Positions 35,281 through 44,934 of a stretch of 64,000 bases of DNA are shown piece by piece (position 1 is the first letter of the stretch; each line of letters opens with the position of its first letter). The stretch is from Bacteroides fragilis (GTDB taxonomy: Bacteria > Bacteroidota > Bacteroidia > Bacteroidales > DTGW01). The position numbers and the translations under genes are program-made. A model generated the notes under the pieces. The model was not told where the DNA came from, did not search any database, and saw only the letters and a list, made by a program, of their open reading frames with translations. The stretch lies in assembly GCA_945889005.1 (NCBI GenBank), contig CAMDBI010000012.1:31485-95484 (forward strand), in the 5' to 3' direction.

Positions 35281-37730
35281 TATTTTTCGATTCTCATTTT
35301 GTAGAACGAACGCCATACAAATACAAGAGCAACAGCTAAGAATGCAAGACCAAAATAAGGAGCTGCATCGCGGAAGTTTTCGCTAATGGCTATTTCCATT
35401 GCCAAAAGTCCGAATAGCGTTGTGAACTTGATAATTGGGTTCAATGCTACAGATGAAGTATCTTTAAAAGGATCACCAACAGTGTCACCTACGATTGTAG
35501 CATCGTGCAAAGGAGTGCCTTTCATTTTCAAATCAACTTCTACTACTTTCTTAGCATTATCCCAAGCACCACCGGCATTAGCCATAAATACAGCCTGGAA
35601 CAAACCAAATACCGCAATTGCAATAAGGTAACTAACAAACAAAGCAACAGCTTGGTTTCCACCAATACTTGAAGGAGAAGAAATACAAGCAAAAGCTAAA
35701 GCAAAGAAGAAAATAGCTATAAAAATGTTGAACATACCTTTTTGAGCATATTGTGTACATATTTTTACTACTTCAATAGACGATTTAGCATCGGCTTTCT
35801 TAGGTGCATTTGGATCGAGGTTGATATTATTTTTAATATATTCAACGGCACGGAATGCACCAGTAGTTACAGCTTGAGTTGAAGCTCCGGTAAACCAATA
35901 AACAACAGCACCACCAAGAAGGAATCCTAGGATTGAATATGGATTTAATAAGTTAAGAATTGTTTCTGGTTCAACACCTAAAGTAGATTTTAACATAAGA
36001 ATCAACGAGAAAATCATAGTAGTAGCACCTACTACAGCTGTTCCAATTAATACTGGTTTTGCAGTAGCTTTAAATGTATTACCAGCACCGTCGTTTGCTT
36101 CTAAGTAATGTTTCGATTTTGCAAAATCTGGTTTGAAACCAAAGTCTTTTTCAATTTCTGCACCAACATTAGGAATTTCTTCAATTAACGAAAGTTCGTA
36201 TACCGATTGAGCATTGTCAGTTACAGGTCCATAGCTGTCAACGGCAATAGTAACAGGGCCCATACCGAGCAAACCAAATGCAACCAAACCAAAAGCAAAG
36301 ATAGAAGGATAAACCATGATAGTATCTAAGCCCATAGTGCTCATAAAGTATGCAGCAAACATCAATACAAAGAATACCATACCCATCCAGAAAGCTGAGA
36401 AGTTACCTGCCACAAAACCAGAAAGAATAGTAAGTGAAGCACCACCTTCTTTACCAGCACTAACTACTTCTTGTACGTGGTCAGATTTAGGTGAGGTAAA
36501 ATATTTAGTAACTTCTGGTATTAATGCACCACCAAGTGTACCGCAGCTAATAATAGTAGAAAGAATCCACCATAAATCAGTATTGCCATTAAGTTCAGGA
36601 ATCATGATATAGCTTGCAATGTATGTAACAGCAATAGAAAGTATAGATGTTACCCAAACTAAATTGGTGAGAGGATGTTCGAAATCCATATCGTCGACTT
36701 TGCTATATTTTGCAGTATTCATAGCGCCATTGATGTAGAAAGCAAGAATTGAAGTTACAATCATCAAAATACGCATCACGAAGATCCAAACCAAAAGTTT
36801 TACTATCAATGCACTTGTAACTTCTTCGGTCATATTTAGAGCAACGCCTCCAACAGCCAAAAGGATAAAAGAAATAAGAGCAACACCAGTTACACCATAA
36901 GTTTCGAAACCATCTGCTGTAGGTCCTACGCTATCACCAGCGTTGTCGCCAGTACAGTCAGCAATTACACCAGGGTTACGAGGATCGTCTTCACCAATTT
37001 TGAAAACTACTTTCATCAAGTCAGAACCAATATCAGCAATTTTAGTAAAAATACCACCAGCAATACGTAGAGCAGAAGCACCTAATGATTCACCAATAGC
37101 AAAACCAATGAAACAAGCACCTGCTAAATGACCGGGCATTACTAAAAGAATAATAAGCATTAAAATAAGTTCGATACATATAAGCATCACACCGATACTC
37201 ATACCTGCATTCAAAGGAATGTTTAATAATTTCAAAGGTTTTTTCTCAAGCGAAGCAAAAGCCATACGTGAGTTAGCCAATGTATTCATACGAATACCAA
37301 ATGCTGCAACTGCATAAGAACCTAAGATACCAATAATTGTCCATAAGATAATTAAAGAAACTCCACCAATTCCAAATAAAGCATGACCTTCATGATCTTT
37401 TGCTAAAAATCCGAAGTAGAAAGCTACTGCAGAGCCAATAAATAAGAATAAAATGGCAAGAAATTTACCTTGTTGTTTCAAGTAAGCCGAACAAGTTTTG
37501 TAAATTACTTCAGATACTTCGAGCATCGATTTGTGTGCAGGAAGTTTCTTAACTTTCATAAATTGGTATAAACCAAAAAGTAAACCTAGAGCACATACCA
37601 AAAAGCCCCAGTATAAAATACTTTCGTGCTGAATTGCTTCAGGCACTTTTAAATCCGCTTCACTTGCCATTGCCAGCATGGGCATAACTAGTGTCATTAA
37701 CAAAGCAGTTAATATTCGTTTTGTTTTCAT
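35280..37730 (-). CDS. hppA: Membrane-bound proton-translocating pyrophosphatase
   Basis: 816 residues with about sixteen membrane helices. The PPi/Mg-binding motif DDPRNPGVIADCTGDNAGD is at about residues 247-265, with a second Asp-rich cluster near the C-terminus (DNAKKVVEVD, VGDTVGDPFKDT). The K+-dependence region reads GNTFKA (about 547), with Lys where K+-dependent enzymes have Ala, so it should be K+-independent. A signal-like N-terminus and a charged loop precede the conserved core. It pumps protons across the inner membrane using PPi. It has a good promoter upstream and a shared terminator downstream. Confidence 0.95.
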   Translation of the reverse strand: MKTKRILTALLMTLVMPMLAMASEADLKVPEAIQHESILYWGFLVCALGLLFGLYQFMKVKKLPAHKSMLEVSEVIYKTCSAYLKQQGKFLAILFLFIGSAVAFYFGFLAKDHEGHALFGIGGVSLIILWTIIGILGSYAVAAFGIRMNTLANSRMAFASLEKKPLKLLNIPLNAGMSIGVMLICIELILMLIILLVMPGHLAGACFIGFAIGESLGASALRIAGGIFTKIADIGSDLMKVVFKIGEDDPRNPGVIADCTGDNAGDSVGPTADGFETYGVTGVALISFILLAVGGVALNMTEEVTSALIVKLLVWIFVMRILMIVTSILAFYINGAMNTAKYSKVDDMDFEHPLTNLVWVTSILSIAVTYIASYIMIPELNGNTDLWWILSTIISCGTLGGALIPEVTKYFTSPKSDHVQEVVSAGKEGGASLTILSGFVAGNFSAFWMGMVFFVLMFAAYFMSTMGLDTIMVYPSIFAFGLVAFGLLGMGPVTIAVDSYGPVTDNAQSVYELSLIEEIPNVGAEIEKDFGFKPDFAKSKHYLEANDGAGNTFKATAKPVLIGTAVVGATTMIFSLILMLKSTLGVEPETILNLLNPYSILGFLLGGAVVYWFTGASTQAVTTGAFRAVEYIKNNINLDPNAPKKADAKSSIEVVKICTQYAQKGMFNIFIAIFFFALAFACISSPSSIGGNQAVALFVSYLIAIAVFGLFQAVFMANAGGAWDNAKKVVEVDLKMKGTPLHDATIVGDTVGDPFKDTSSVALNPIIKFTTLFGLLAMEIAISENFRDAAPYFGLAFLAVALVFVWRSFYKMRIEK

Positions 37731-37764
37731 TGTAAATATTTTATTAGTATTAAAAATAGTTGCG

Positions 37765-37795
37765 CAAATATAATGGGATAAAAATAATTAGCAAA
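37765..37795 (-). promoter_or_regulatory. hppA promoter (TTTG-N19-TATATTTG)
   Basis: On the minus strand TTTG (37795-37792) is followed by exactly 19 nt and TATATTTG (37772-37765), matching the Bacteroidota -33/-7 consensus. The hppA start is about 35 nt downstream. Confidence 0.75.
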
Positions 37796-37984
37796 ATATT
37801 GATTGGATATTTATTTATCACTTTTTTATATTTATTCTATAGTAAATATATACCATAATATGGTAACTATGTATTTTTATACAAAATCATGTTTTTTATA
37901 AACTTTTAAAAAAATAATATGTTTTTTAGAACCTCGATACATTAGTTATTTTAAACAAGAACACTAAAAAAAAAATTGTTTATA

Positions 37985-38014
37985 TTGAATTATAAATTAA
38001 TTTTATTTACTTTG
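37985..38014 (+). promoter_or_regulatory. Candidate promoter for the SPOR lipoprotein
   Basis: TTG (37985) is followed by 20 nt and TACTTTG (38008-38014), a one-base-short variant of TAnnTTTG. The first start codon lies about 24 nt downstream. Confidence 0.5.
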
Positions 38015-38037
38015 GACATATTAAAAACATTAACAAA

Positions 38038-38499
38038 ATGAGAAATCAGTTAAAAATCAATAGTATGAATAGAAATTTTATTCTCAGTGTAATAATTCTC
38101 AGTTTTTTGGGCAGTTGTAAGTATTTTAATAAAAAAGATGCGGCAAATGCTACAATTACTGTTGAACAACAGCGTATAAACGATTCCATTAAGTTTGCGA
38201 ATGAATTAAATATGTTAAAGGAAGATTCTCAAAAACGAATCGATTCTTTAAATATGGCATGTTCAAATCCATCTTATACCTATTATGTGATTACTGGTAG
38301 TTTCAAAAATCCAGCAAATGCCGAAAACTATGCAGGTCAAATGATGAATTTGGGTTACAAGTCGCATATTATTACTATTTCAAATGGTTTCCATTTAGTA
38401 AGTGCTAGTTCGGGCGACGATTTAAATCAGTCTACAGAAGCTCTTCGCAATATTCAGCAAACTATCAATCAAGAGGCTTGGTTGTTTGTGAATAAATAA
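38038..38499 (+). CDS. SPOR-domain lipoprotein
   Basis: 153 residues, or 144 if the second ATG at 38065 is used. The signal peptide ends in a lipobox (SFLGSC), a short coiled-coil linker follows, and the C-terminus (about 78-150, YYVITGSFKNPANAENYAGQ onwards) is a SPOR domain that binds denuded peptidoglycan. It should be an envelope lipoprotein facing the periplasm. It is encoded alone, ahead of the polysaccharide export genes, with a strong hairpin after it. Confidence 0.83.
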   Translation: MRNQLKINSMNRNFILSVIILSFLGSCKYFNKKDAANATITVEQQRINDSIKFANELNMLKEDSQKRIDSLNMACSNPSYTYYVITGSFKNPANAENYAGQMMNLGYKSHIITISNGFHLVSASSGDDLNQSTEALRNIQQTINQEAWLFVNK

Positions 38500-38507
38500 A
38501 ATATTAA

Positions 38508-38576
38508 TGTGAGAATTACTATTGCGAAAATGTGCAAATGATTTATTGAAATTATTTGCACATTTTCACATTAACG
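38508..38576. terminator. Long hairpin made from the AAATGTGCAAAT repeat family
   Basis: GAAAATGTGCAAAT (from about 38526) is the exact reverse complement of ATTTGCACATTTTC (to about 38569), a 14 bp stem with a short AT loop, with outer AATGTGAG/CACATTA pairing. It lies after the SPOR gene and may end its transcript. It is built from the same short-repeat family found in the oxidase operon, in inverted arrangement. Confidence 0.7.
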
Positions 38577-38586
38577 AAAAAAGTAT

Positions 38587-38594
38587 TAGGTTTG
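38587..38594 (+). promoter_or_regulatory. Candidate -7 element (TAGGTTTG) for the export locus
   Basis: TAGGTTTG matches TAnnTTTG and is 20 nt before the wza-like start. It is the best promoter candidate for the polysaccharide export genes; the -33 element is weak. Confidence 0.5.
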
Positions 38595-38613
38595 TAACTC
38601 GCAAACATTTACA

Positions 38614-39402
38614 ATGAATAAAAAAATTAAGCTTTTTACTCACATACTCTTATTACTCTTATTGTTGAGTTCATGTAACTCGTACAAGAAAATGGCATAT
38701 TTGCAAACACTCAACAGTGCCGATACCGTTTTTTCTAAAGTAAAAACAAGTTACCGTTTGCAGCCAGCCGATCAGCTTTATATCAAAGTCAAGAGCCTCG
38801 ACCAAAGCGTCAACGAGCTTTTTAATATGGATTTTGGAGCAACTACTACATCTATGAGTTCTATGAGTAGCGGAGGCGGTATGTATTTGATGAGTTACTC
38901 GATAGATTTTGAAGGAAATATCAATTTACCTGTTTTTGGAAAAATAAAAGTTGGCGGTCTTACGGTCGATCAAGCAACCACATTGCTCGAAACCAAGGCC
39001 GACGAATATATCAAAGAAGCGCGAGTCGATGTGAAACTAGTTTCTTTCAAAATTTCACTTATGGGCGAAGTTAAAAATCCGGGTCAGCAAAACATTATGG
39101 CCGACGAAGCCACCATTTATGAAGTGCTAGCTAAAGCCGGCGATTTGACCAATTATGCAAACCGAAACAAGATATATATTATACGTTCGTACGAAAAAGA
39201 TAATAAAATAATTACGGTCGATCTTACTAAACGCGAATTACTCGCGAGTTCAATGTATTATCTGCAACCAAACGATATCATATATGTCGAACCACGTCGT
39301 CATATGGTTTTTAGACTCAACCTGTCCGATTACACTACCATTATAAGCACTATTACATCGTCAATTGCCCTGATTGTATTAATTTCGAGTTTGACAAAAT
39401 AA
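38614..39402 (+). CDS. wza: Polysaccharide export lipoprotein (Wza-like)
   Basis: 262 residues. A lipoprotein signal (LLLLLSSC) is followed by YRLQPADQLYIKVKSLDQ, the start of the poly-export domain, then a SLBB-type domain (SLMGEVKNPGQQNI). A hydrophobic segment ends the protein (about 240-260, TIISTITSSIALIVLISSL), a membrane helix typical of this clade. It should form the outer-membrane exit channel for capsule or exopolysaccharide. It is directly followed (3 nt) by the first Wzc-like kinase. Confidence 0.9.
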   Translation: MNKKIKLFTHILLLLLLLSSCNSYKKMAYLQTLNSADTVFSKVKTSYRLQPADQLYIKVKSLDQSVNELFNMDFGATTTSMSSMSSGGGMYLMSYSIDFEGNINLPVFGKIKVGGLTVDQATTLLETKADEYIKEARVDVKLVSFKISLMGEVKNPGQQNIMADEATIYEVLAKAGDLTNYANRNKIYIIRSYEKDNKIITVDLTKRELLASSMYYLQPNDIIYVEPRRHMVFRLNLSDYTTIISTITSSIALIVLISSLTK

Positions 39403-39405
39403 GAA

Positions 39406-41841
39406 ATGAATCAACTGCCGAATACGCATTTCAACGAAGAAAATATCGATATCAGGAAGTATTTGTTCAAGTTTCTTTCTGTTTGGTATTTATTTATTAT
39501 TTCTGTAAGTATATCGTTTGTAGTTGCATGGTATATCAACCGCAAAACCGTGCCGGTATATAACTTATCGGCTACTATAGTATTGCGCGACGAGGCCAAT
39601 CCGCTACAATCGGGGGTCGAAGGCATTTTGCAGGATATGGGTTTTCGTAAGCGTTCGTTCCGCCGATCGATGGAAAACGAAATAGTGACTCTTAAATCGT
39701 ACAATATCGTTCGAAGTACAATAGATCGTCTCGATTTTGGCGTTTCGTACTATTCTATTGGCAGGCTCAAAACACCGGAACTGTATCAAAGTGCACCCTT
39801 TAAAGTAATACCCGATAGTGCTTTTCCGATATTGTACAATATTCCTGTTTTTGTATCACTTACCAACAAAGAAACTCTATTGCTCGAAATAGAAGAGCCT
39901 ATTAACATCAAAAGTAAAGTGGCAATTGGGCAATATGTCGAAATTAATGGTTCTCGTTTTAAAATCGAACTAAAGCCCGAAACCGATATTTCGACTATGA
40001 AAGATACGAAGTATTATTTTACAATGAACGATCCCGATGGGCTTACCAATATGTACCGAGGTAAATATGCAGTGGCTCTTCGCGACAAAAATACCTTAAT
40101 TTTGGACCTGAGTATAACAGGAAATGTACCTCAGAAAGAAGCCGATTTTATCAATATGTTGGCTCATACATATATTGATGCTACACTCGAAGAAAAAAAC
40201 TTGACCATACACAATACCGTAAAATTTATAGACCAACAACTCGATATTATTCGCGATTCGCTCAAGAAATCGGAAAAAGAGTTGATGGATTTTCGTCTCG
40301 AAAACAAAATAAACGATGTGAGTAAAGAAGGACAAGAGCTTTTTGAGTACCTCAAGGAAATGCAAAACGAAAAAGCTTCTATTACTCTTCAAATGCATTA
40401 TTTCAAGTATCTCGACAGTTATTTTAAATCTAAAACCAATTATACCGATATTATTGCGCCTTCTGTAATGGGCGTTACCGAGCCTGTTTTGAGTAGTCTG
40501 CTTTCTAAAATTACTGAATTATATTCCGAAAAAATAAGAATGCAATTATCGTCGAGACTTACTTCGCCCAAAATCAACGAACTTAACAACGAAATAGAAG
40601 GTTTGCGACAGTTAGCTCTCGAGAATCTGCGTAGTTTGAAAGAGGCATCGGATATGAAGCTTAAGGAAATCGAGAGGCGAATACAGCAAAGTGAGTCGCA
40701 GCTTACATCGTTGCCCATTACCGAACGAAAATTTATTAATATTAAGCGCAACTACACCCTCAACGACAATATCTACAATTATTTATTACAGAAAAAAGCC
40801 GAATCGGGTATTATGCGAGCATCAAACACCGCCGATGCCAAATTGGTCGAACGTTGCCGTCCCGAGATGGCTGTGCAAACATCGCCCAAAAAATCGAGCA
40901 ATTTCTCCATTTCGCTCATATTGGGCTTACTGATTCCAATTGGGTTTGTACTTGCCCGCGATTTTTTTAACGATAAAATTGAAAGCAAACGCGATGTAGA
41001 AATACGTACCAAAATACCTATCGTTGGAATTGTAGCTCATAATCCACTCGAAACAAGCATTCCGGTGAGCGAGAAACCAAAATCGTCGTTGGCCGAATCG
41101 TTTCGTTCGTTTCGTACCAACCTGCAATATATGCTTCGCGACAAAGACAAGAAGGTAGTTGCCATTACATCGACTATTAGTGGCGAGGGCAAAACATTTT
41201 GCGCCATTAACCTGGCAGCCATTGTTGCCATGTCGAACAAAAAAGTGCTTGTTGTTGGGCTCGATCTTCGAAAACCAAAGCTCCACAAAGTTTTTAACAA
41301 TAAAAACGACAAAGGAGTAAGTACTTATTTGATCCACGAACACCAATGGGAAGATATAATATTGTCAACTCCTATCGACAATTTGTTTATTGCACCATCG
41401 GGTCCAGTGCCACCAAACCCGGCTGAACTTATCGAAACACCTCGTATGCAAGAGTTTCTGACACGTGCTCGTAACGATTTCGATTTCGTGGTAATCGATA
41501 CACCTCCCTTAGCAATTGTTACCGATGCCTTGTTGTTGGCGCCATTTACCGATGTCAATATTTTTGTAATTCGTCAAAATTATTCTTCTAAACATGTGCT
41601 CGAGCTTCTCAACGATTTGTATGAGCAAAAAGAAATGAAAAATTTTGGAATACTGATCAACGATATTCGTCCTAAAAGCATTTATGGCTATCGTTATGGC
41701 TATGGCTATGGTTACGGTTACGGTTATGGTTATGGCTACGGATATGGTTACGGATATGGCTACGGACAAGGCTATTATTCAGAAGATGAGAAACACAAAA
41801 AAACGCGATGGGAAAAATTGCTCGCAATTTTTAGAATGTAA
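39406..41841 (+). CDS. wzc: Wzc-like polysaccharide co-polymerase/tyrosine autokinase 1
   Basis: 811 residues. Membrane helix at about 25-45, Wzz/GNVR periplasmic domain with long coiled coils (about 260-440), second helix near 500-520 and a cytoplasmic BY-kinase: Walker A STISGEGKTFCAINLA (about 582-597), Walker A' VVGLDLRKP and Walker B FVVIDTPPLAIVTDA. The C-terminal tail has 12 consecutive Tyr-Gly dipeptides (41697-41768), about 16 Tyr in all, as autophosphorylation sites. It should control chain length and export with the Wza-like protein. Confidence 0.95.
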   Translation: MNQLPNTHFNEENIDIRKYLFKFLSVWYLFIISVSISFVVAWYINRKTVPVYNLSATIVLRDEANPLQSGVEGILQDMGFRKRSFRRSMENEIVTLKSYNIVRSTIDRLDFGVSYYSIGRLKTPELYQSAPFKVIPDSAFPILYNIPVFVSLTNKETLLLEIEEPINIKSKVAIGQYVEINGSRFKIELKPETDISTMKDTKYYFTMNDPDGLTNMYRGKYAVALRDKNTLILDLSITGNVPQKEADFINMLAHTYIDATLEEKNLTIHNTVKFIDQQLDIIRDSLKKSEKELMDFRLENKINDVSKEGQELFEYLKEMQNEKASITLQMHYFKYLDSYFKSKTNYTDIIAPSVMGVTEPVLSSLLSKITELYSEKIRMQLSSRLTSPKINELNNEIEGLRQLALENLRSLKEASDMKLKEIERRIQQSESQLTSLPITERKFINIKRNYTLNDNIYNYLLQKKAESGIMRASNTADAKLVERCRPEMAVQTSPKKSSNFSISLILGLLIPIGFVLARDFFNDKIESKRDVEIRTKIPIVGIVAHNPLETSIPVSEKPKSSLAESFRSFRTNLQYMLRDKDKKVVAITSTISGEGKTFCAINLAAIVAMSNKKVLVVGLDLRKPKLHKVFNNKNDKGVSTYLIHEHQWEDIILSTPIDNLFIAPSGPVPPNPAELIETPRMQEFLTRARNDFDFVVIDTPPLAIVTDALLLAPFTDVNIFVIRQNYSSKHVLELLNDLYEQKEMKNFGILINDIRPKSIYGYRYGYGYGYGYGYGYGYGYGYGYGYGQGYYSEDEKHKKTRWEKLLAIFRM

Positions 41842-42024
41842 TAATTACCCACTTGTGTATTTTTTCAATTCTGTATTCACAATTATTGTATTCACCGGAC
41901 AGTAATTATTTTAAATACAAATTGTGTTTAAAATAAAAAATTATTATCTTTAATTGATATATAGATTAAAGCTTGAGAAATTTTTGTAGCTTTAATATTT
42001 TATTATTTGATTGTAAAATTTTTA
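41842..42024. other. Spacer between the two wzc-like genes
   Basis: 183 nt, AT-rich. TAGCTTTA (about 41988) weakly resembles a -7 element, so the second kinase may have its own promoter. No repeat or hairpin is evident. Confidence 0.35.
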
Positions 42025-44415
42025 ATGGAAACTACGCACGACAAATTTTCTGAAGATAACATTGATATAAAAAAATATCTTTATAAAGCCCTGTCTAATT
42101 GGTATCTTTTTGTAATTGGCTTATTGGTATCGATGGCAATAGCTGTTTATATAAACCGCTCTACGGTTCCCCAATATCGTTTATCGGCATCTGTTATGCT
42201 TCGCCAAAACAACAACAATAACATCGATTTAGGATCTTTGGGTGGCGGAGGGAGCCTAAGTATAGCTCAAAACAAACCTATTGAAGGAGAAATTGCCCTA
42301 CTCAAATCGTTTGGTTTAGTTCATAAAACACTTCAAAAACTCGATTTCGATATTGCATATTATAGCAATGGACGTTTCAAAACACTCGATATTTATTCAG
42401 GATGTCCATTTCAGGTCATTAAAACCGGCGATGTGCAATTGTACGAATACCCCATTCAGGTCAATATTCTCAATAAATCAGAATTTATTCTCAAGATCAA
42501 TCATAAATACAATTTTGAGAAAAAATACTCCTTCGGAGAAGAAATAATATGTCCATTTTTTAAAGCCACAATTATTCTTCTCGATACTATGAATACTTCA
42601 AAATCGTACATAGGGATCGATTATCATTTTACATTTCGCAATACCGAAATGCTTGTAAACGAGTATATATCTAATCTTCAAGTAACCGGTCGCGACAAAA
42701 ATGGTCTTATACTCGATCTTACCATCGATGGGCAAAATATTACAAAGCAAAAGCTTTTTATCGAACAACTAATTGCTCAATACATAGAATCGAACCTCGA
42801 CGAAAAAAATCTGATGGCACTCAATACCATACAGTTTATAGACCAACAATTGGGTTTTATCTCCGATTCGCTCAAGGAATCGGAAAACGAAATGGTCGAT
42901 TTTCGTCGTGCCAACAAAATGGTCGATATCAGTCGCGAATCGGAAAAAATATACCAGATACTCGAAAAATATGAGGAACAGCGCTCAGAATTGACGATTG
43001 GAATGAAATACTACGAGTACTTATGCGAATTTTTTAATAATTCAAAAACTGATATTAAAAATTTGGTATCTCCATCGCTCATGGGCATTACCGAACCTTT
43101 ACTAACTTCGGGTATTTCGCGTTTGCAGGAATTGTATTCCGAGAAAATGCAGTTAATTTCAACCACTCGTAGCAGTAACCCCAAGGTTGAGCAAATCGAC
43201 AATACCCTCGATGCTACCCTCGAAGTAGTTAAAGCCAATTTGAAAAATATTATTGAACGCAACAAGGTTATGTTGGCCGATTTGAACGAGCGTATCAATA
43301 AGTACGAAAGCAGCTTGGGATCCATTCCACAGACCGAGCGAAAATACATTAAAATTCAGCGCAACTTTACCTTACACGACAATATTTACAACTATTTGCT
43401 TCAAAAGCGTGCCGAGGCTGGTATTATGAGAGCTGCCAATACCCCCGATATAAGAATTCTTGACGAACCTCGCGAAAGTAAGGTGGCACAAATAGCTCCT
43501 CAAAAATCTAAAAATTATTCTATCGCCATTATTCTTGGTTTACTTATTCCATTTGCTTTTATTTTCCTGAAAGATTATCTCAACGATAAAATTACCGATT
43601 TGGGCGATATCGAGAAACATACTCAATTGCCAATTATTGGAACTATTTTGCACCAAACCGACAGCACAATTGTTACCACCAATCCACGTTCGATATTGGC
43701 TGAGGCCTTTCGAACCATGCGTACCAACCTTCAATATCTGCTCAATGGCGAAGACAAAAAAAGTATTATGGTTACATCGTCGATAAGTGGCGAAGGTAAA
43801 ACTTTTGTAACCTTAAACCTGGCATGTATATTGGCGGTAAACGAAAAGAAAACGATAATATTGAGCTTCGATCTTCGTAAACCAAAGATTAACCAACAAT
43901 TCGATTTGTCAAACGACAAAGGTTTAAGCACATACCTTATAGGGCAAACGAGTTACGAAGAGCTGATACAACAAACTACGGTTTCCAACCTTTTTATTGC
44001 AATGTCGGGTCCTATACCCCCAAATCCGTCAGAACTTATCGAAAACAAACGTATCAAAGAGCTTTTTAAACGCCTTCGATCCGATTTCGATTACATTATT
44101 ATCGATTCGCCACCGGTGGCTATTGTTTCCGATGCTCAACTATTAGCCAAACTTGCCGATATAAATCTTTTTATTGTAAGGCACAATTATACAAGTCGAA
44201 ATATTCTACCATTGATCGAGCGCTTTCGAAGTAAAAAAACAATGCTCAATATGGCCATTGTTGTCAACGATGTGAAACTTAGCAGTCGATATTCTTATGG
44301 ATATTATTATGGTTATGAATATGGATATGCTTATATTTACGGGCGCGAATATTATGAAGATTCGCAACCGCCCAAAAGTTTTAAAAGGCGGCTTATTGAT
44401 TTTCTAAACCCATAA
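42025..44415 (+). CDS. wzc: Wzc-like polysaccharide co-polymerase/tyrosine autokinase 2
   Basis: 796 residues from ATG 42025 (METTHDKFSEDNIDIKKYLY); the start at 42007 would add six residues. Same layout as the previous gene: helix near 25-45, GNVR domain, second helix about 495-515, Walker A SSISGEGKTFVTLNLA (about 582), Walker A' LSFDLRKPKI and Walker B YIIIDSPPVAIVSDA. The Tyr-rich tail is less regular (SYGYYYGYEYGYAYIYGREY). It is a paralogue of the adjacent kinase, not a recent copy: the two differ throughout the periplasmic domain. Confidence 0.95.
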   Translation: METTHDKFSEDNIDIKKYLYKALSNWYLFVIGLLVSMAIAVYINRSTVPQYRLSASVMLRQNNNNNIDLGSLGGGGSLSIAQNKPIEGEIALLKSFGLVHKTLQKLDFDIAYYSNGRFKTLDIYSGCPFQVIKTGDVQLYEYPIQVNILNKSEFILKINHKYNFEKKYSFGEEIICPFFKATIILLDTMNTSKSYIGIDYHFTFRNTEMLVNEYISNLQVTGRDKNGLILDLTIDGQNITKQKLFIEQLIAQYIESNLDEKNLMALNTIQFIDQQLGFISDSLKESENEMVDFRRANKMVDISRESEKIYQILEKYEEQRSELTIGMKYYEYLCEFFNNSKTDIKNLVSPSLMGITEPLLTSGISRLQELYSEKMQLISTTRSSNPKVEQIDNTLDATLEVVKANLKNIIERNKVMLADLNERINKYESSLGSIPQTERKYIKIQRNFTLHDNIYNYLLQKRAEAGIMRAANTPDIRILDEPRESKVAQIAPQKSKNYSIAIILGLLIPFAFIFLKDYLNDKITDLGDIEKHTQLPIIGTILHQTDSTIVTTNPRSILAEAFRTMRTNLQYLLNGEDKKSIMVTSSISGEGKTFVTLNLACILAVNEKKTIILSFDLRKPKINQQFDLSNDKGLSTYLIGQTSYEELIQQTTVSNLFIAMSGPIPPNPSELIENKRIKELFKRLRSDFDYIIIDSPPVAIVSDAQLLAKLADINLFIVRHNYTSRNILPLIERFRSKKTMLNMAIVVNDVKLSSRYSYGYYYGYEYGYAYIYGREYYEDSQPPKSFKRRLIDFLNP

Positions 44416-44421
44416 ATTTGA

Positions 44422-44934
44422 ATGAACCCCATTCTTAAGCCTGTATATCATTGGCATGCAATATACACCAAATCGCGTAACGAGAAAAAAGCATTTGAAC
44501 GTTTAACCAGAGATGGTTACGACGTTTACCTGCCTCTTATAAGTCGCGAAAAACAATGGAGCGATAGAAAAAAAAGGGTCGAAGAGCCCCTTTTCAAATC
44601 GTATATGTTTGTACGAGTTTCGACCAAAGAGTATTACGAAATACTTAAAGATCCGGCTATTGTAAGGTACGTATCGTTCGAAGGTAAAGCTGCCATTGTT
44701 CCCGACAAACAAATTGATCTTATTCGCAGTTTTATGGGAGCCGATTATCCTCTCGAATCTACCCACGAATTAATTGAGCCCGGTTCCGAAGTACGTATTG
44801 TTGGGGGGCCGCTTATGGGCAAATGCGGAGAAATGGTTAAATTTTCAGGTTCGCATCGAATCATTGTACGCATCGATATAATCGGGCAATCGCTCTTGGT
44901 CAATATTCCACACTTTTTGGTCGAAAATAAATAG
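44422..44934 (+). CDS. UpxY-like NusG-family transcription antiterminator
   Basis: 170 residues. WHAIYTKSRNEKKAFERL and PLFKSYMFVRVS are the NGN (NusG N-terminal) domain; GSEVRIVGGPLMGKCGEM is the KOW motif. UpxY proteins let RNA polymerase read through the long leader and genes of a capsule operon. In Bacteroides they are the first gene of the operon; here it follows two kinase genes, 6 nt after the second, and precedes wzm by 361 nt. It could act on the long downstream transcript. Confidence 0.88.
   Translation: MNPILKPVYHWHAIYTKSRNEKKAFERLTRDGYDVYLPLISREKQWSDRKKRVEEPLFKSYMFVRVSTKEYYEILKDPAIVRYVSFEGKAAIVPDKQIDLIRSFMGADYPLESTHELIEPGSEVRIVGGPLMGKCGEMVKFSGSHRIIVRIDIIGQSLLVNIPHFLVENK

Larger units (their letters stand above)
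37731..38037. other. Divergent AT-rich promoter region
   Basis: No gene is seen. It contains a promoter for hppA on the left and one for the SPOR lipoprotein on the right, both listed separately. The middle (about 37800-37980) is very AT-rich with no clear repeats or hairpins. Confidence 0.6.

Noticed and set aside
41509..41769. Leftward frame rich in Val-Thr-Ile-Ala repeats
   Set aside because: It is the complement of the Tyr-Gly tract of the first Wzc-like gene.
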